Under the pieces are notes generated by a model that was not told the origin of the DNA, made no database searches, and saw only the letters and a program-made list of their open reading frames with translations. From assembly GCF_964204645.1 (NCBI RefSeq), contig NC_134034.1, positions 3,504,072 to 3,568,071 of the forward strand: a DNA stretch of 64,000 nt. The letters are read 5' to 3'. This document shows positions 49,101-61,959 of this stretch, one piece after another. Every line of letters starts with the position of its first letter. The first letter of the stretch is position 1. The translations under genes and the position numbers were made by a program. Source of the DNA: Tubulanus polymorphus. Taxonomy: Eukaryota; Nemertea; Palaeonemertea; Tubulaniformes; Tubulanidae.

Positions 49101-50217
49101 TCCCGATTGAGTCATTCGGGTGAATACGTGTTGGTCACGTGCCGCAGTAGGCAATACCGGATGCACGTCGAGCAGACGATGCTATTCGCCTCCACATCGC
49201 AAGAATGAGAATCATCGATCGTGTTTTTATCACCGGATACTTTGACAGTCGACTACAACCGCCGCAAAAACGACTGCTTCATATATTAATTAACTCGGAG
49301 CTGAATTAATAGCCGTTAAAACCACAGCGGGCTGATATCATATGATATCAGCTTAATGTATCAAGAGATCGTAACGCGCGGTCGTTCGGGGAGGAAACGA
49401 GCGCGGTTGACGAAAACATTTTTATACCTCGGAAATCCAATTTTCTAGGTATCAAAGCATTAACATCGGTCGTGAGTTTGAGTCAATGGCTCGAAGATCC
49501 AAACCCGACTAAACCGGTGATCTTTAATTGTAGTTTATTAGATTTCACCACGAGTGATGGCAATTTGACAGTTTGAATGACTGAAAATGAAACTAAAATA
49601 GAAACTTTTCTGATTTTGAGAGTGTTTTGAGTTTCGTATATATCGTAGTCGAGCTCTAGAGTATAGAACTATTCTCTAGTATTCGTAGTCGCATCTTTCG
49701 CAGCTATCTCTGTTACATCGACAAAGTTATCTTCAACCTTGTAATAAGTTGTATTTCCAAAATCTCGATGTTTGAGATCAGGCAGCCAACAAAAATCCGC
49801 CCCAATCAGTCGCTCTCCGGTTCAAACCGGTTGGAAGATTGTTTGAATGAAACGGAACCGAATTTCCCAATAGACCGCGAGACACGCGTTCCTCGATCTA
49901 TTTTCCTCTGAGAATTTTCTATTGGTTGATGACTTAGGCTCTCCGGTTTTGACGCTATCTGAATAAAGCGCACTAAAATTGCCGTTTTATTTGGCCGTGT
50001 TTTTTTTGTTGAATCGTAATTATTTCAGCGACGTAGGAATGCGCCTTATCCCCCAACATTTTTGACTGATCTAAATCTTTCAAATTCAGAGCTTCGATGC
50101 AACAGAAAAATGAATTTGTATCAAAAGATTTGTTTATGTTTGTATCAACCTTTATGAAAAATTCCGCCGTAAAGTTTCGGCCGTAGATGTAGTGTACCAT
50201 TTTCCTATCGATTTAAA
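46181..50217. other. intergenic with a few repeat fragments
   Basis: 48600-48760 resembles an arm of the CATIP intron 1 foldback (TTTGATGGCTGTCATG, GGGGGACTAG, CTTGGATCCG). 48900-49016 is the plus-strand copy of the repeat end at 23041-23165. No coding exon is supported; the short frames at 46522-46752 and 47974-48156 are not protein-like. Confidence 0.5.
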
Positions 50218-50354
50218 GTCCAACGCACACGGCACCGAAAAAACGTTTAGATGTTTTTTGTCAAGCCGTGTGGGGGGAGGCAAAACAAAAAACATTTTCT
50301 GAAAAACGTGTTTTCTGTTTCGGCGCAAATAAATGTTTCGCCGTGTGCGTTGGT
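50218..50354. mobile_element. second copy of the AACGCACACGGC MITE
   Basis: Left GTCCAACGCACACGGC, right GCCGTGTGCGTTGG; about 137 bp, shorter inside than the copy at 29880-30077. Confidence 0.85.
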
Positions 50355-52829
50355 CTTAAGAGTTAAACTTTTTTGTGTAACTGGGCCCTGACTTAGTAAC
50401 AATCGAGGGTTTCTAAGGAGCTCTATCACGGGAAAATCAACCATCGCATTCTACCCTCGAATGGAAATCCCGAAAATAAATTCGCAGACTCTTTTCACTA
50501 GTAACACACACGTTCGCTGTAAATAAATCATCATTTGCCCATTTAATGACGATGTGACCGGTAGCTACACGTCGACACGAGAGAAACGGGAAGCCTCCGG
50601 CAGGGTACCGCGATGATGTTGAAAGCGTTTCTAAAAGGCAAATACTACTTTATTCATCGGGTTTCGAAAACGGTAAAATTCTCGTTTATGAATTATGAAT
50701 TATGAATGGATGTGGCGATGATATGTACATATACGCTCAAGTAGTGAAAGGCGGGAGACTAGAGCTCAGCTCGCGGGGTCTCCTGAGAATTTCCGTATCT
50801 ATTGTTCCGCGCAGTTTATTTTCGAGATGATAAGTTCGTAGATAGTTTCAAAGATATACAGAGAACTCTTCGCGGACGAGATGACGCTCAGGGCGGGTAT
50901 CGACCTTAGCTCTTCGAAAAATAATGACGAACTGTAGGCGTATTTCGAAGAGGCGCAGCTTCCATTCAAAAAGCAATCGTGAATCGACGAACCGACTTTG
51001 AAATTGTGATATATTTTCAGGAAAAAAACCCGACAGGAACCTTGAAGCAAGGGCTAGGGTAGTAAGGGGGTAGGGATTTTTGGTCTCCCCCACCAATGTT
51101 TAGCAGCCTCCTCTGAAATTTGAAAAATAAAAAAGTGCTATCCCGAATTTGATGCTCAGACCGCCCTAAGTCACCATGAGACTTTGTACTTTCAGCACTC
51201 GTGATCCTAGAACCCCTTTAATAGGGCACTTTGCCAATTACCCCCCCCCCCCATATCTCAAGGCCGCTCCAGTGTCTGGTAAAATTGAAATATAAGAATG
51301 TTTGGACAATTTCGAAATGTGTCCATTTTGAAATTAAGGTTTCTAGATACTACGCGTGGGGTTTTCTGCTTGACATCGTCCATATAGGAACCACGCATTG
51401 CGCTGGCGGTTGAATTTAAATTTCAAAATCAACCGCAAATCGCGTCTCCGCTAGCAAAACCTGTAAAATGATTTTTATATCAGCAACAAATCGTTTTTAT
51501 GGGGAAAGATAAATTTTTTTGCGTCGCCAAATCAGGCCTTATAACCTTAACGGTTTAAACGCCGCAGACGTTTCCCGGATAACGATTTGGGCCACCGTTT
51601 TTTCTTCAAATCGGTATCAATTTATACACGTTACTTCCCACACAAGTCAGGTATCATCTATAAACTGAAATATTGATATAATTTCCCGTATTTTCTCGCC
51701 GGCCGCGAAGCTCCGGCGGGATATGGATAATAAATCGTTATACGCATTTTACTTGCGCAGTTGTTTTTAACGACGATCAAAAAACGTGAGTTGGGTAGTT
51801 TTTTTTTCTATCCATGCCGGGAGTTCCGAGGGCGAGCGCGGTTTTTTACGAGTTTTTACGAGATTCCTGGAAACATGGAGTTTGATCTGTGGCCTACGCG
51901 TTGTCAGTTAGTCACACACAGCGCGAGGCCCGTGCCGCGGGGTTGAGCCGGTAGCGGGGGTGGATGGGTTACGTACATCCGTCGATAAAGTTCGCACATT
52001 CTCTCCGTATAAAACACGAAGTTGTTATTTCGCTCAGAACGCACCGTTCCTGAAGTCGGTTTACGAGAACGACATTTCCAGCCTCGTCATCCAGGATCCA
52101 TCAAATTTATCCATAGGGGATTTAAGGGGGCAGCCATCTTCTTGAAAAGTTCCATTAGATAAAATCAGTTATAGGCAATTCGAACTCGATGATGTCATAG
52201 GGGGATTGGGAGGCGGAAATCTTTAGGAACGGTCTATCGTCCGAGGTAGCTTTGATCGTAATATACGTGAATCCTTTTCGTAAATGCTGCAGTCTGACCC
52301 GAGTAGGAACCCGAGGGGTGCAAGCAGTCGGCTTTTCTTCTAGCAGCACTTGTAGATCAAATTTCAGTAGATTGATGATGATATAAGATGTTGCCGGAGG
52401 TTGTTACCAGTTTCTGGAGGGGCGCTCTCCGAGATAAAATCCCTGTTTATCGGTTTACGGACGCGGGCGGCCATCTTTTCACAAAGACGATGCCATTTAA
52501 GGGTGTTTTATATCGGCGGCCGCCTGCTGTTTAAATTGGTCTGGTTGGAATTTTTTCGCGATCGGACAAAATTGCCGACGCGTTCAGTCAGTCACGTAGC
52601 GGTCGGACACTCCGCCGGCCGGGTGACCACGAAATCTACTCAACGCGACTATAGTAAGAGGTAGAGTATGTTTACTGTGTGGTCGCGTCGAGTAAACACG
52701 CTTCTAATACAACCGCCGCCGGTTTCATAAGATATAGCAAAATTCCACGGATAATCATGTGTCCGCGATCTTACAGCGCGCGTGCCGCTCCGTGGTCTGA
52801 TACCGTGTTGATTGAAGTCAGCGTGCTAG
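50355..52829. other. intergenic, partly GC-rich
   Basis: 52090-52200 shares GGCAGCCATCTT, TTCCATTAGATAAAATC and CGATGATGTCATAGGGGGAT with 57770-57870 (a dispersed repeat). 52440-52680 is richer in GC and CpG and could be a promoter-like region, but I find no exon to go with it. Confidence 0.45.
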
Positions 52830-53645
52830 GTGTTAATTGGGTGTCAGCAATTAAATTCTGGATGTCTATCATGACGAATAATCCTAATAGTTTAGTCTAT
52901 CAGAGTCTCCTTGATATGTATAGGGACGACAGCAATAATAACTGTAATTTTATAACGGGCATTAAGACTCTACTCACTCATTTGAACTTTAATAACCTGC
53001 TGGAAAATCTAGGTGCCTGTAGCAATCCTGACTTCATTTTTTATAGCATCAAATCCAAACTACAAGAAAATTTCGTCTATTTTTGGAGGGAACAAGCTGC
53101 AAGTCATAACAAATTATCTTTTTACAATACGATTAAACAGTCCTACCAACTAGAAAACTACTTATTGGTTGTAAAGAATTTTAATATTAGGAGTGCAATT
53201 GCCAAACTACGTACCTCATCCCATCGACTGATGATAGAAAAAGGCAGACACCTGGGATTGAGTAGAGAAAACAGACTTTGTGATATATGTAACTGTGTGG
53301 AAGACGAGCAGCACTTCATCTTATCGTGTAGCAAATTCGACTGTCTCAGGACGAAATTTGATTTGGAAATTGGTGATGTAAATGATATAAATAGAATTTT
53401 TAATGATATAGGTAGTCAATCGGAATTGGTAAATTTGGGAAAGTGTATCCAATCGGGATTTGAATATTATGTTTAATTTTATGCTTGACTTATATTGTAC
53501 AGTACGCTTTGTCCTATGCACTCTTTCCTGTAAATATTTTTGTAATCCTAATATTGTATATATGTATTATATTGTTTTCTTCTAATCCGCTGTTCATTGA
53601 CGATCATGTCATGTGATTATAATGAATAAACAAACTTGAAACTCG
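52830..53645 (+). mobile_element. 5'-truncated LINE, C-terminal end of ORF2
   Basis: An open frame ending at TAA 53474-53476 covers the last 210 or so residues. It has the motif C-D-I-C...V-E-D-E-Q-H-F-I-L-S-C, the cysteine/histidine cluster seen after the reverse transcriptase of many non-LTR retrotransposons. A 3' UTR of about 165 bp follows, ending AATGAATAAACAAACTTGAA. The exact 5' junction is not visible; the frame reads upstream to 52679 through non-LINE sequence. The frame is free of stops, so insertion is probably recent. No catalytic domain is present, so it is dead on arrival. Clade not assigned. Confidence 0.78.
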
Positions 53646-53873
53646 TACCGACAGACGATATTCAGCTCGGAGATTCTAAAAATGAAAACGTCACCCTCGA
53701 GTCACCCACAGCGCTGCGCGTTAGGCCGATTTCCCAAACCGTAAGCAATTACTTTCTCTGAAACAGATCCACTGGAAAAGCATTCTTACGTACGTATCTA
53801 TCGTAGCAAGTTTTTGTTTTTATTGATTTATTTAAGAGAAAAAGTTTTTTCTTTCGATTTTGATGTAGAACCA

Positions 53874-54166
53874 CCCTCCCTCGGCAGGGATTCGAACCCG
53901 ATGGCATCGCTACACTCAGCCACGGCACGAACCCTGCCACACTAGACCAGGTGCGCAGTTACATGCGCAGCTTTGCCGCGAAAAAACTTCCGGAAAATCA
54001 GATTGCTTGTTGTATAATCGCTGAGGTAATTTCCACGGAAGAACTATAAATGGGAAAACCGGGGCTAAAATAAAACGGGATATCTGATTGGCTGATAATG
54101 ACATCATCTAAGCTGCGTACCGTGGCAATCTCGATGCCATCGGGTTCGAATCCCTGCCGGGGGAGG
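53874..54166. mobile_element. foldback element with tRNA-like inverted ends, copy 2
   Basis: Inverted relative to 38617-38931. Left CCCTCGGCAGGGATTCGAAC, right GGTTCGAATCCCTGCCGGGG. The arm near 54100 has lost about 35 bp of its tRNA-like block. Confidence 0.87.
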
Positions 54167-54217
54167 CCGATGTAGTACAAACTTAGCGCGTAAGACCGAA
54201 TACCCACACTACCATCG

Positions 54218-54260
54218 AAACCTTGTGGACCCTCACTTGCAACAAGTGGACTGTTTATTA
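54218..54260 (-). repeat. short remnant of the 77-bp unit
   Basis: The inverse reads CCACTTGTTGCAAGTGAGG preceded by CTAGTAATAA; only the second hairpin is kept. Confidence 0.5.
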
Positions 54261-55039
54261 CTAGCACGGTAGAGAAGAAGTCCTTCGTCGAAACGCAGAA
54301 AACAACGAACGGAGTGCATTTCGGTGCAGGGTCTGAAAACAAGTTTTTCGTAGCATGGTGCGGACGATTTTCGTATCTTAGCTGGTTCCCCTCGACGATA
54401 CGGAACTGTTTTTTATTTCAAGATTTGATATATCCCCATTTCACTGTGCATGGACGCACGCGCGTGTAGCAGCAGATATGCAAATAAATGTATTGAATTG
54501 AATTGAATTGAAGGCCCCAGAAGTCAATATTTAAAAGACCGGCTTCCCTGCGCCACTCCCATTTAATCAAATCATAGTTCCGATTTTACAATTGATTTTT
54601 TTAATCACTTATCTATACTTAATCTAACACGAACGGTCGCTGAACGGATCGCCTATTAATTACATCGATATCAAACGCCCGCAGCGCGTCCGATGAGTGA
54701 ATCCTTTTGTCACAATGAATCGAATGATTTTTGCAATTATCTCTAATCGACTCGTTATTGTTCTTCTAAGTCAACATATTTTCCCTTTGCGTAAATGACC
54801 AAAAAAATATCCGAAGCGCGCGGAAAACTGAATGATAATGGTCCGTACACGTTAATGAAACTAAATCCGAGAGGGAGAGAACGATAGTTCGACTATGGTT
54901 AATGAAATCATGATCATAATGATAAATATGTTAATAAATCCGGTGAAAATGCTAGTTATAATGATGATTAAATGCTACGAGTTGGGTTTAGGAAAAAATG
55001 AGGAAAAAATGTAATAGATTTACGTAGTCTAGTGGGTGA

Positions 55040-55640
55040 ACGGAAAAGTGGCCGAGGAAAAAACGGCCAAGGAAAAGTGGCCGAGGAAAAAATGGCCAAG
55101 GTATTTGCCTAGGAAAAAATGGCCAAGGAAAATGGCCGTTGAAGAAAAGACCAAGGAAGATAAGATAGAAAACTAACTATCATTTCATTTACTACCACGA
55201 AACGAAGTTAGTTTGCTATATAAATTACCACACAATGTCAATGCATTTACCTCTGATGATTTAAGACTGTCGGTGTCCTAATAGCTTACTTTGGTGGTTT
55301 GAAATATGAATTCAGTTAATATATTAATAACCACTATTAAGTTTATTCTTTCACCACTTGTGACACTTCACCACGTGTCTATTCTTGAGATATTCATTGT
55401 ATGTATTTCATTGTTTCAACTATATAGCATGCGTCGTGAAAAATAAGTAAAAAAATGAACGAATGAAAAGTGAAATGAAATTATATGTGAGCGTTATATC
55501 GATTTTAACTGTTTTAAGCCCCATAAAAAATAAATGATGTCATTAAACTATAATAAGCTTGTTGTTTTTATTAACATTGTCAGTGTTTGGTTTCGGCTCT
55601 CATTCTCATAGAATTTCCTTGGCCATTTTTTCCCACAATC
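55040..55640. repeat. GGCCAAGGAAAA repeats with an inverted copy at the far side
   Basis: Five to six imperfect 15-18 bp units (GAAAAAATGGCCAAGG) at 55050-55160. The inverse TTCCTTGGCCATTTTTTCC stands at 55616-55634, and AGTCTAG occurs outside each side, suggesting one element of about 600 bp. Confidence 0.7.
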
Positions 55641-55739
55641 AGTCTAGGGTGTTATTCAGAAAACGTGATTCAGGACACCTGTTAATTAACGTTGTTGTTT
55701 GAATGTACGTAGTTCGTATCTTCGGAGATGTTAACAGAG

Positions 55740-55845
55740 CGGTTGGAGATTCCTGTAGAAACCGGACTAAATATGGTAGGGAGAGATCACGTGGTTAAAA
55801 CTTGGTATAGAAGAGAGTAGTTAAGTAAGGGATAATAGTAGGGAA

Positions 55846-55847
<2 letters not shown>
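55740..55847 (+). repeat. dispersed repeat, inverted copy at 63320-63475
   Basis: GGTAGGGAGAGATCAC, AAACTTGGTA and GAGAGTAGTTAAGT occur in the same order on the minus strand of 63320-63475, as does GATTC-TGTAGAAACC. Confidence 0.8.
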
Positions 55848-56228
<381 letters not shown>

Positions 56229-56392
56229 TTCGGCAGTGACGCGTCATTTATATCCGAGCGGCGACCAGCTATAGTTAAGTGCGTATGTAAGCATTGTTAA
56301 TGCGGATGAATTCTGTGGGTGGTTAAGTTATTTCAGCGGTGCTTCGTACGTACAACACGCGTGTCTGTCATCATCGCCGCCATCGTCCTAAT

Positions 56393-56448
56393 ATGGATTT
56401 GTTCTTAGCACCAGCGACACTCAGGGATGTGATACAGACAACTTACAG
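56393..56448 (+). CDS. possible first coding exon of a rightward gene
   Basis: An ATG at 56393 opens M-D-L-F-L-A-P-A-T-L-R-D-V-I-Q-T-T-Y, then AG followed by GTAAAC, a fair donor in phase 2. The stretch before it (56223-56392) is GC-richer than its surroundings, as a 5' UTR or promoter would be. No second exon was identified in the remaining 7.5 kb, so the product cannot be named. It could equally be a chance short frame. Confidence 0.3.
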
Positions 56449-56749
56449 GTAAACACATTCATTTCTCACGGCGGCTGTTTTTCTTTTTGAATGTTTTCTT
56501 AACCTTTCGAAACTTATATGCAGTATACGTAACTTATCACGCGTTTTGTTTTACCATTCTAGTTTTTCTAACCCGCTTCAAACCTTTGACTTATACCGAT
56601 ATTGTATTATCTTTCAGTCTTTTCAAAACTAAACCCAGCTTTATGCATAGGGGGTATAATTAAGAAATGTTTTAATAGACGTTGGGGCTTCACCGAATTG
56701 AGAATCAGGGATCTCGATAGCGTCGGGACTGTAAAAGATTTCACAGTTT

Positions 56750-57025
56750 GCCATCCCAAAATAATGGCCTGTTTGCCGTAACCCGACCGACCCGACTTCA
56801 AAGGTACCGAGTGAAAACTTTTTCGAAATAAGTTTAACTTTTGACATTGTTTCCAAATAAAAAAAGGTGACAAATTTTGTTTTTTTGCCCTAAAAGTTTG
56901 CAAAAAAATACTTCTACCTACCTACCGACTCATCCTGTAAACTTGAGTCGGTGTTACGGCCAACCATGGACGTATAAACAAGTTTGCACGTCCATGGGCA
57001 AGCAGACAATTATTTTGGGATGGCC
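56750..57025. mobile_element. GGCCATCCCAAAATAAT-ended MITE
   Basis: Left GCCATCCCAAAATAAT, right ATTATTTTGGGATGGC; about 276 bp; inner TTGCC and AACCCGACC words. Confidence 0.85.
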
Positions 57026-57593
57026 TAAGGATAGAAAAAAGGCTCGGCCAGTTTTGACCGGTCCCAAGTCACGAGTTCAGGGTACACTTCAGTATTTCCC
57101 ACGCTACTTTCCCGTTTTTTTTTGTCGATAAAATCGAGGAGAGAATCTAGTCCACTTTCGACGCGGAATTCTCTCCAGAGAGAGAGTGCGCTTTCGGAAA
57201 ATAGAAAATAGATGATTAAATCAAATTTTAGAAATGTTTATTCCGAAAATAGCCGTGTAAGAATGAAGCCGTAAAAAGAAGGCGCGATGCGTCGCAAAGA
57301 ATGAACAGTCTATGGGAAGAATATCGTCTGAACGCATCTGACTGATTCTTCATCGAATAGTGTTCTCCTTCGACGTCGAATGAAGCCCGTAAAGTTTTCA
57401 GACATTCGTTTTCTATAAATGATTTTAATCAGTTATAATTTTATTTTTCATTTAACTTACACTTTCACGAAGTATGACAATACAGAAAAAAAAGAAGTAA
57501 TGTTAAATGAAGGTAACAGTCAGAGCCTTAGGGGCTGTACAGGTCACTGCACCTAGGTTCCTAGAGTGCAAGGTAGCGAGTGCAGAGAATTGA

Positions 57594-57631
57594 TAATAGT
57601 AATAACAATAATAATAATGATAATAATAATG

Positions 57632-57662
<31 letters not shown>

Positions 57663-57760
57663 TAGTAATGATAATGATAATGACGATGACAATGGCAATG
57701 ATAATGATAATAATATATCTCCCTCTCCCTCTTCCTCTCCCTCTCCCTCTCCCTCTAGGG
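57594..57760. repeat. AAT/GAT microsatellite followed by CCCTCT tract
   Basis: (AATAAT)n and (GATAAT)n to 57712, then (CCCTCT)n to about 57758; open frames in both strands are repeat artefacts. Confidence 0.95.
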
Positions 57761-58000
57761 GATAGGGAGAGATTTATGGAGGCCGCCATCTTTTTGAAAC
57801 GTTCCATTAAATAAAATCCGTCATGGGCAATTCGATGATGTCATAGGGGGATTTATGGAGGCAGCCATCTTTTTGAAATGGTTCATAGATATAATGATTC
57901 ACAGATAGAGAACACAGAAAAACTGTTATTAAAAATACAAACTCGGGTCTGATAGGAAACATGATTAAACACAAAATTTTTACACCCGAAGAGTCCAGGG

Positions 58001-58820
58001 GCAGATCTAGGGGGATGTCAGGGTGTCTGAACCCCCCCCCCCCCTCCCTTAAAGAGCCCTCAAAAATTTCACCCCAAATTTTTTGGACCATTTTTTCAAC
58101 GCATGAAATGACCGAAAGCACCCCCTAAAATGGTGTAGAACTATCAGGTCCGCCCCGGTAAAACAGCGAGATGGTGGAACAAGAGTATGGGAAAAGGATA
58201 TAAGTTTTACAAACGAAGGTTCACTTTCTGATAGTAACGGTTCGATGGCCCTGAGAAGAAACTTTCACCGTTTAAATATTTCAATAAGAAGAAATCCTAA
58301 CTTATCACGGTGATTCAACTATAGCTTTTAGCTAGTCGACTTAGTTAACGAAATTAATAATTAAAGTATTTCGTTTCGGGTTCGAGATTCGTATCGGGTT
58401 CGTGGGCGAGCCGTCTGCGGTGGTTTAGAGTTTCTGCATTGTAAGTAACGACTCGAGATTTCGACGCGTCCGTGTATATTGTTCATGAATTATTTATTTC
58501 CTTATTGTGTCGCCGACCGATGCGCGAAGTATCGCATTTTTGCGACTGCACGAAAAGATCGCTCGATTATATGTGTAGTCTATGGCCATAGGGCGTCAGC
58601 AGGGGCGGATCCAAAGGGATGGTGCATGGGGGGCGCACCCCTTCTTAAGAAAGTCAAGTTCCCCTGAAATTATACAGAAATTAGAAAAATAAGGAACCGA
58701 TAGCAAAACGTTTTAATTCATAATCTTTTTCTCTTGTATTTCCGAAAATGAGTTTTTCGATGAGTTTTTTCTTCGGGGTGCCCTATTTTGGGGGCGCGAC
58801 CCGACCTGAATTCGGCCTGA
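58001..58820. mobile_element. two worn CAGGGGCGGATC-type elements
   Basis: About 58000-58160 (CAGGGGCAGATCTAG ... GTCCGCCCCGG) and one starting at 58598 (CAGGGGCGGATCCAAAGG) with no clear right end. They share end motifs with 32489 and 60303 but not interiors. Confidence 0.6.
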
Positions 58821-59127
58821 GAAGTTAGTGAGATACGTAGTATTCGGAGAAAAAGACTTGAATCTGAACCGAATGATATTGTAACTAGCGCAGTATGCCG
58901 TGAAGGCTGACTGTTTGATGGTGTCTGGTAATCAGTGCACAGGTTGCCTATGGTCAGGAAAGGTTTCTTCGATTGAGTTATAATTTACCTATTACGTAAT
59001 GATAATCAAGACAATATTCAGGTTCCGGCGCACGTTATGAAGCAGCACGCCCATTCGAAACCATGCTTCAGTCGAATCGTGTGTACACTCAAAGGTGCCA
59101 ACAGGGAGGGGCCCTTATGAACCCCCT

Positions 59128-59567
59128 AAGGCGCGTTCACACGACGAAATTTAAACCGATCTTAATTGTGCCCGGTCCAATTTAGACCGGACCGAGCGTT
59201 CACACGGGCAAAAATACCGTTACAAATTAGACCGGTCTAGTGTAGACCGGTCTAACTAACGACACTTAGAGTTTCAGCGTGATGGAATAAAATCGAATTC
59301 GCAAAAATGTCTAAACCTGAAAGAGGATCGAATTGGTCAAAATGAAGAATGTCTTGCTCTACTTGGAATCTGGAAGCAAGACTTCATCCAGGCCCATATT
59401 TAGCAGATGGTGACATTTTGTGGGCCCGGTGAATAGCGATTTTATCAACGCACATCAAAACGCCGTGTGTGAACGCTCACCAAAATTTGGTCCGCTCTAA
59501 ATTTGGACCGGACCAGGTACGGACCCATTCAGACCGGTCGAACTAGCTGTCGTGTTAACGCGGCTTT
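59128..59567. mobile_element. GCGTTCACACGAC-ended MITE
   Basis: Left AAGGCGCGTTCACACGACG, right GTCGTGTTAACGCGGCTTT. Inner inverted repeats of TTTAGACCGG type. About 440 bp, no ORF. Confidence 0.8.
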
Positions 59568-60302
59568 TTCCAGGCGCTATGTTTTTGGGTGCTCGCTGGG
59601 TCCGTATATTGTTGAATTTTTTCTTTTCCATATTTTTCTAATTTGATTTCTTAATTTCGCGTTCATATCTCTGGGGATTGGATGTAGAAACAAAGCGAAA
59701 ACATCGATATATTCGGCTAAGAAATTGTCTTTTTCACGATGTCATTTATTTACTGCAACAATGCGGTGATGATAATATAAATGCCTTTTTCGCGATGATA
59801 ATTCAACTTGAATAATAGTTCATCTCATTCAATAGGTCATTTCTCATAGATTTTTTCTGACAGTCTGATGTCAGCGAAATATCTACGTTTTTGCGTTTTG
59901 AAATCGCTTTAGCTACTGCTCGAGAAATACGTTTAACGATTTCAAAATGTCGACTGCCCATATTCGACTGGCGTCGTAATAGCAGCCGACATCCCCGCAG
60001 AAATTCCTGGCGACGCCCATGGCACTAGCATGTATCGAATTGGTTTTTTGCGCCACGGCACTGGACAAATTGGATAAGTTTAACATTCTAGTCTTGGCCA
60101 ACATCACCAACTGGTGGGCTGACCGAATAAAAAATCACTGAAACGATGTCTAGAGTTCCCAGAAAATCAATACTATTTCAGATCTCTCTCAAACGAACTA
60201 TGAATATTTAATAATATACAGAATTTTATGAATCTTCATCTTGCAATTGTACAGTAAATGCAATTGTACCATTCGTTATAACCGTTCGTTATTTCCAGTG
60301 TT

Positions 60303-60576
60303 CAGGCGCGGATCCAGGATTTTTTTTCAGGCGCGGATCCAGGATTTTTTCCAGTAGGGGGATTCATAAAAAATGCCGACTAAAATCTCTGATAGGGGGC
60401 CTATACGGCATTTTGTTTGGCCAAACGTAAGATGATATGGTACCGATTATGTAGTACTGTCTGCCCGCTTGTCTTGAGTACATTCTTCAAGAAAACGATT
60501 AAAATCTTTTTCTTTTGGTAGCTGAGCAGGGGGTTCATGACCCCTGAACCCGACCTCCCCTCTGGATCCGCGACTG
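60303..60576. mobile_element. CAGGCGCGGATCCAGG MITE, opposite orientation to 25641
   Basis: The left end is present twice in tandem (CAGGCGCGGATCCAGGATTT at 60303 and 60328); the right end is TCTGGATCCGCGACTG. Confidence 0.87.
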
Positions 60577-60712
60577 GTACTAAATAGATAAAATTTTCTT
60601 TCTTGGGACAAAGTTCTATATTTGTTATATCCAATGAATCGTTTAATCCGAGTTCGCCGTAACGAGGTTCGACAGTACAGGAAGACAAGGCTGTTTGTAA
60701 CTCTGGCGAACC

Positions 60713-60828
<116 letters not shown>

Positions 60829-61180
60829 TATATTAATTATAGTGCAAGTTGCTGTCTTTGTATGCGAATGCGAATTAAAAGTATTAGAAACACGCCCTGC
60901 CAACATATTAGTGAACTGTTAACTGTAATTCCAATGATGCTCTATCTTAACATCACGTTCAATCTTCTACTTGCAAATCGACAACGAAAGCTTCGCCTAG
61001 TGTTCGATAATTCATTCATAAAGGGTGCGCGCGATACGGTGTTTGTCGCCTCGAGGAAACTTTTACCGAGTCGGCCGGCTTGACCCGCGCGTGAATGTTG
61101 ACTGTTGAATCGATAACGACATAGGGGGCAACACTGTAGTTCATAGGTCCAGCGCGCGTCAGATATAAGTTCTGAAATAC

Positions 61181-61654
61181 AGTCAAAGCTCGTTATATAC
61201 CGCTATCCGTAATACTGGCCAAATTCAATAATTTCCTTGTGCGCGGTTTATTTGGTATCTATATGTAAATAGCTGGTCGTTATACCACCTTTCACCCTAC
61301 GCCATAACGCCGACGAAATCCTACAACAGTCCTATTCAAACTCATAGAAAAAGAAAACATTCGTAATACCGCCAACGATCTTTCGTCAACCACGTCTCCA
61401 GTCGTTTGGTTCAGAATCGATACATGTGGTTAGCAGCATCACACATTTACTGTACTATTTCTTCTATTATCTAAATGAAATCAGCTAAGAACTTTCACCC
61501 TTTCCTAAATTAACAACAACTAATGTCACCTAATGTCTAATTCTGGTCAATAGTCACGTCTCGTGTACTATGCCAACTCCCATACCGCCACATTCGTTAT
61601 ATACCGCCAAAATTGTGACGGTCCCAGAGCTGGCGTTGTAACGAGCTTTGACTG
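61181..61654. mobile_element. CAGTCAAAGCTCGTTATA pogo-like MITE, uninterrupted
   Basis: Left CAGTCAAAGCTCGTTATA, right TAACGAGCTTTGACTG; about 474 bp; no transposase frame. It gives the empty-site version of the copy at 25210-25951. Confidence 0.87.
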
Positions 61655-61959
61655 TGTATTCAGAAGTGGCTTGCGTTAGGCTAAACAAAATGATACCTTG
61701 TTTCTCCACAGCGGCCGGGTCATTTTTGTAAAACGCGATAGAATGTTTAATCAGTTCATTTCTATAGCTGCCGGGCCCGTTACGGCAAAATTGATCACGA
61801 TTTAGAAAAAAAAGTATACATGGTAGATAGGCGGCCGAGCTCAGCTGAAACGAGAAACAAGGCATCAATTTTTAGCCTTACATTGTAAAACAACATCGAA
61901 CGCTATACCCGGAAAGTAAAATTAGATCTGTAGAAATGGGTTCCGAGTCAAATTAAACC

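Noticed and set aside
49037-49180. Short frames starting at two ATGs in a GC-richer patch
   Set aside because: Both stop within about 22 codons and lack a donor site in frame.
52155-52349. Possible minus-strand coding fragment (64 codons)
   Set aside because: The middle part looks protein-like, but the end lies in the dispersed repeat shared with 57770-57870 and no continuation was found.
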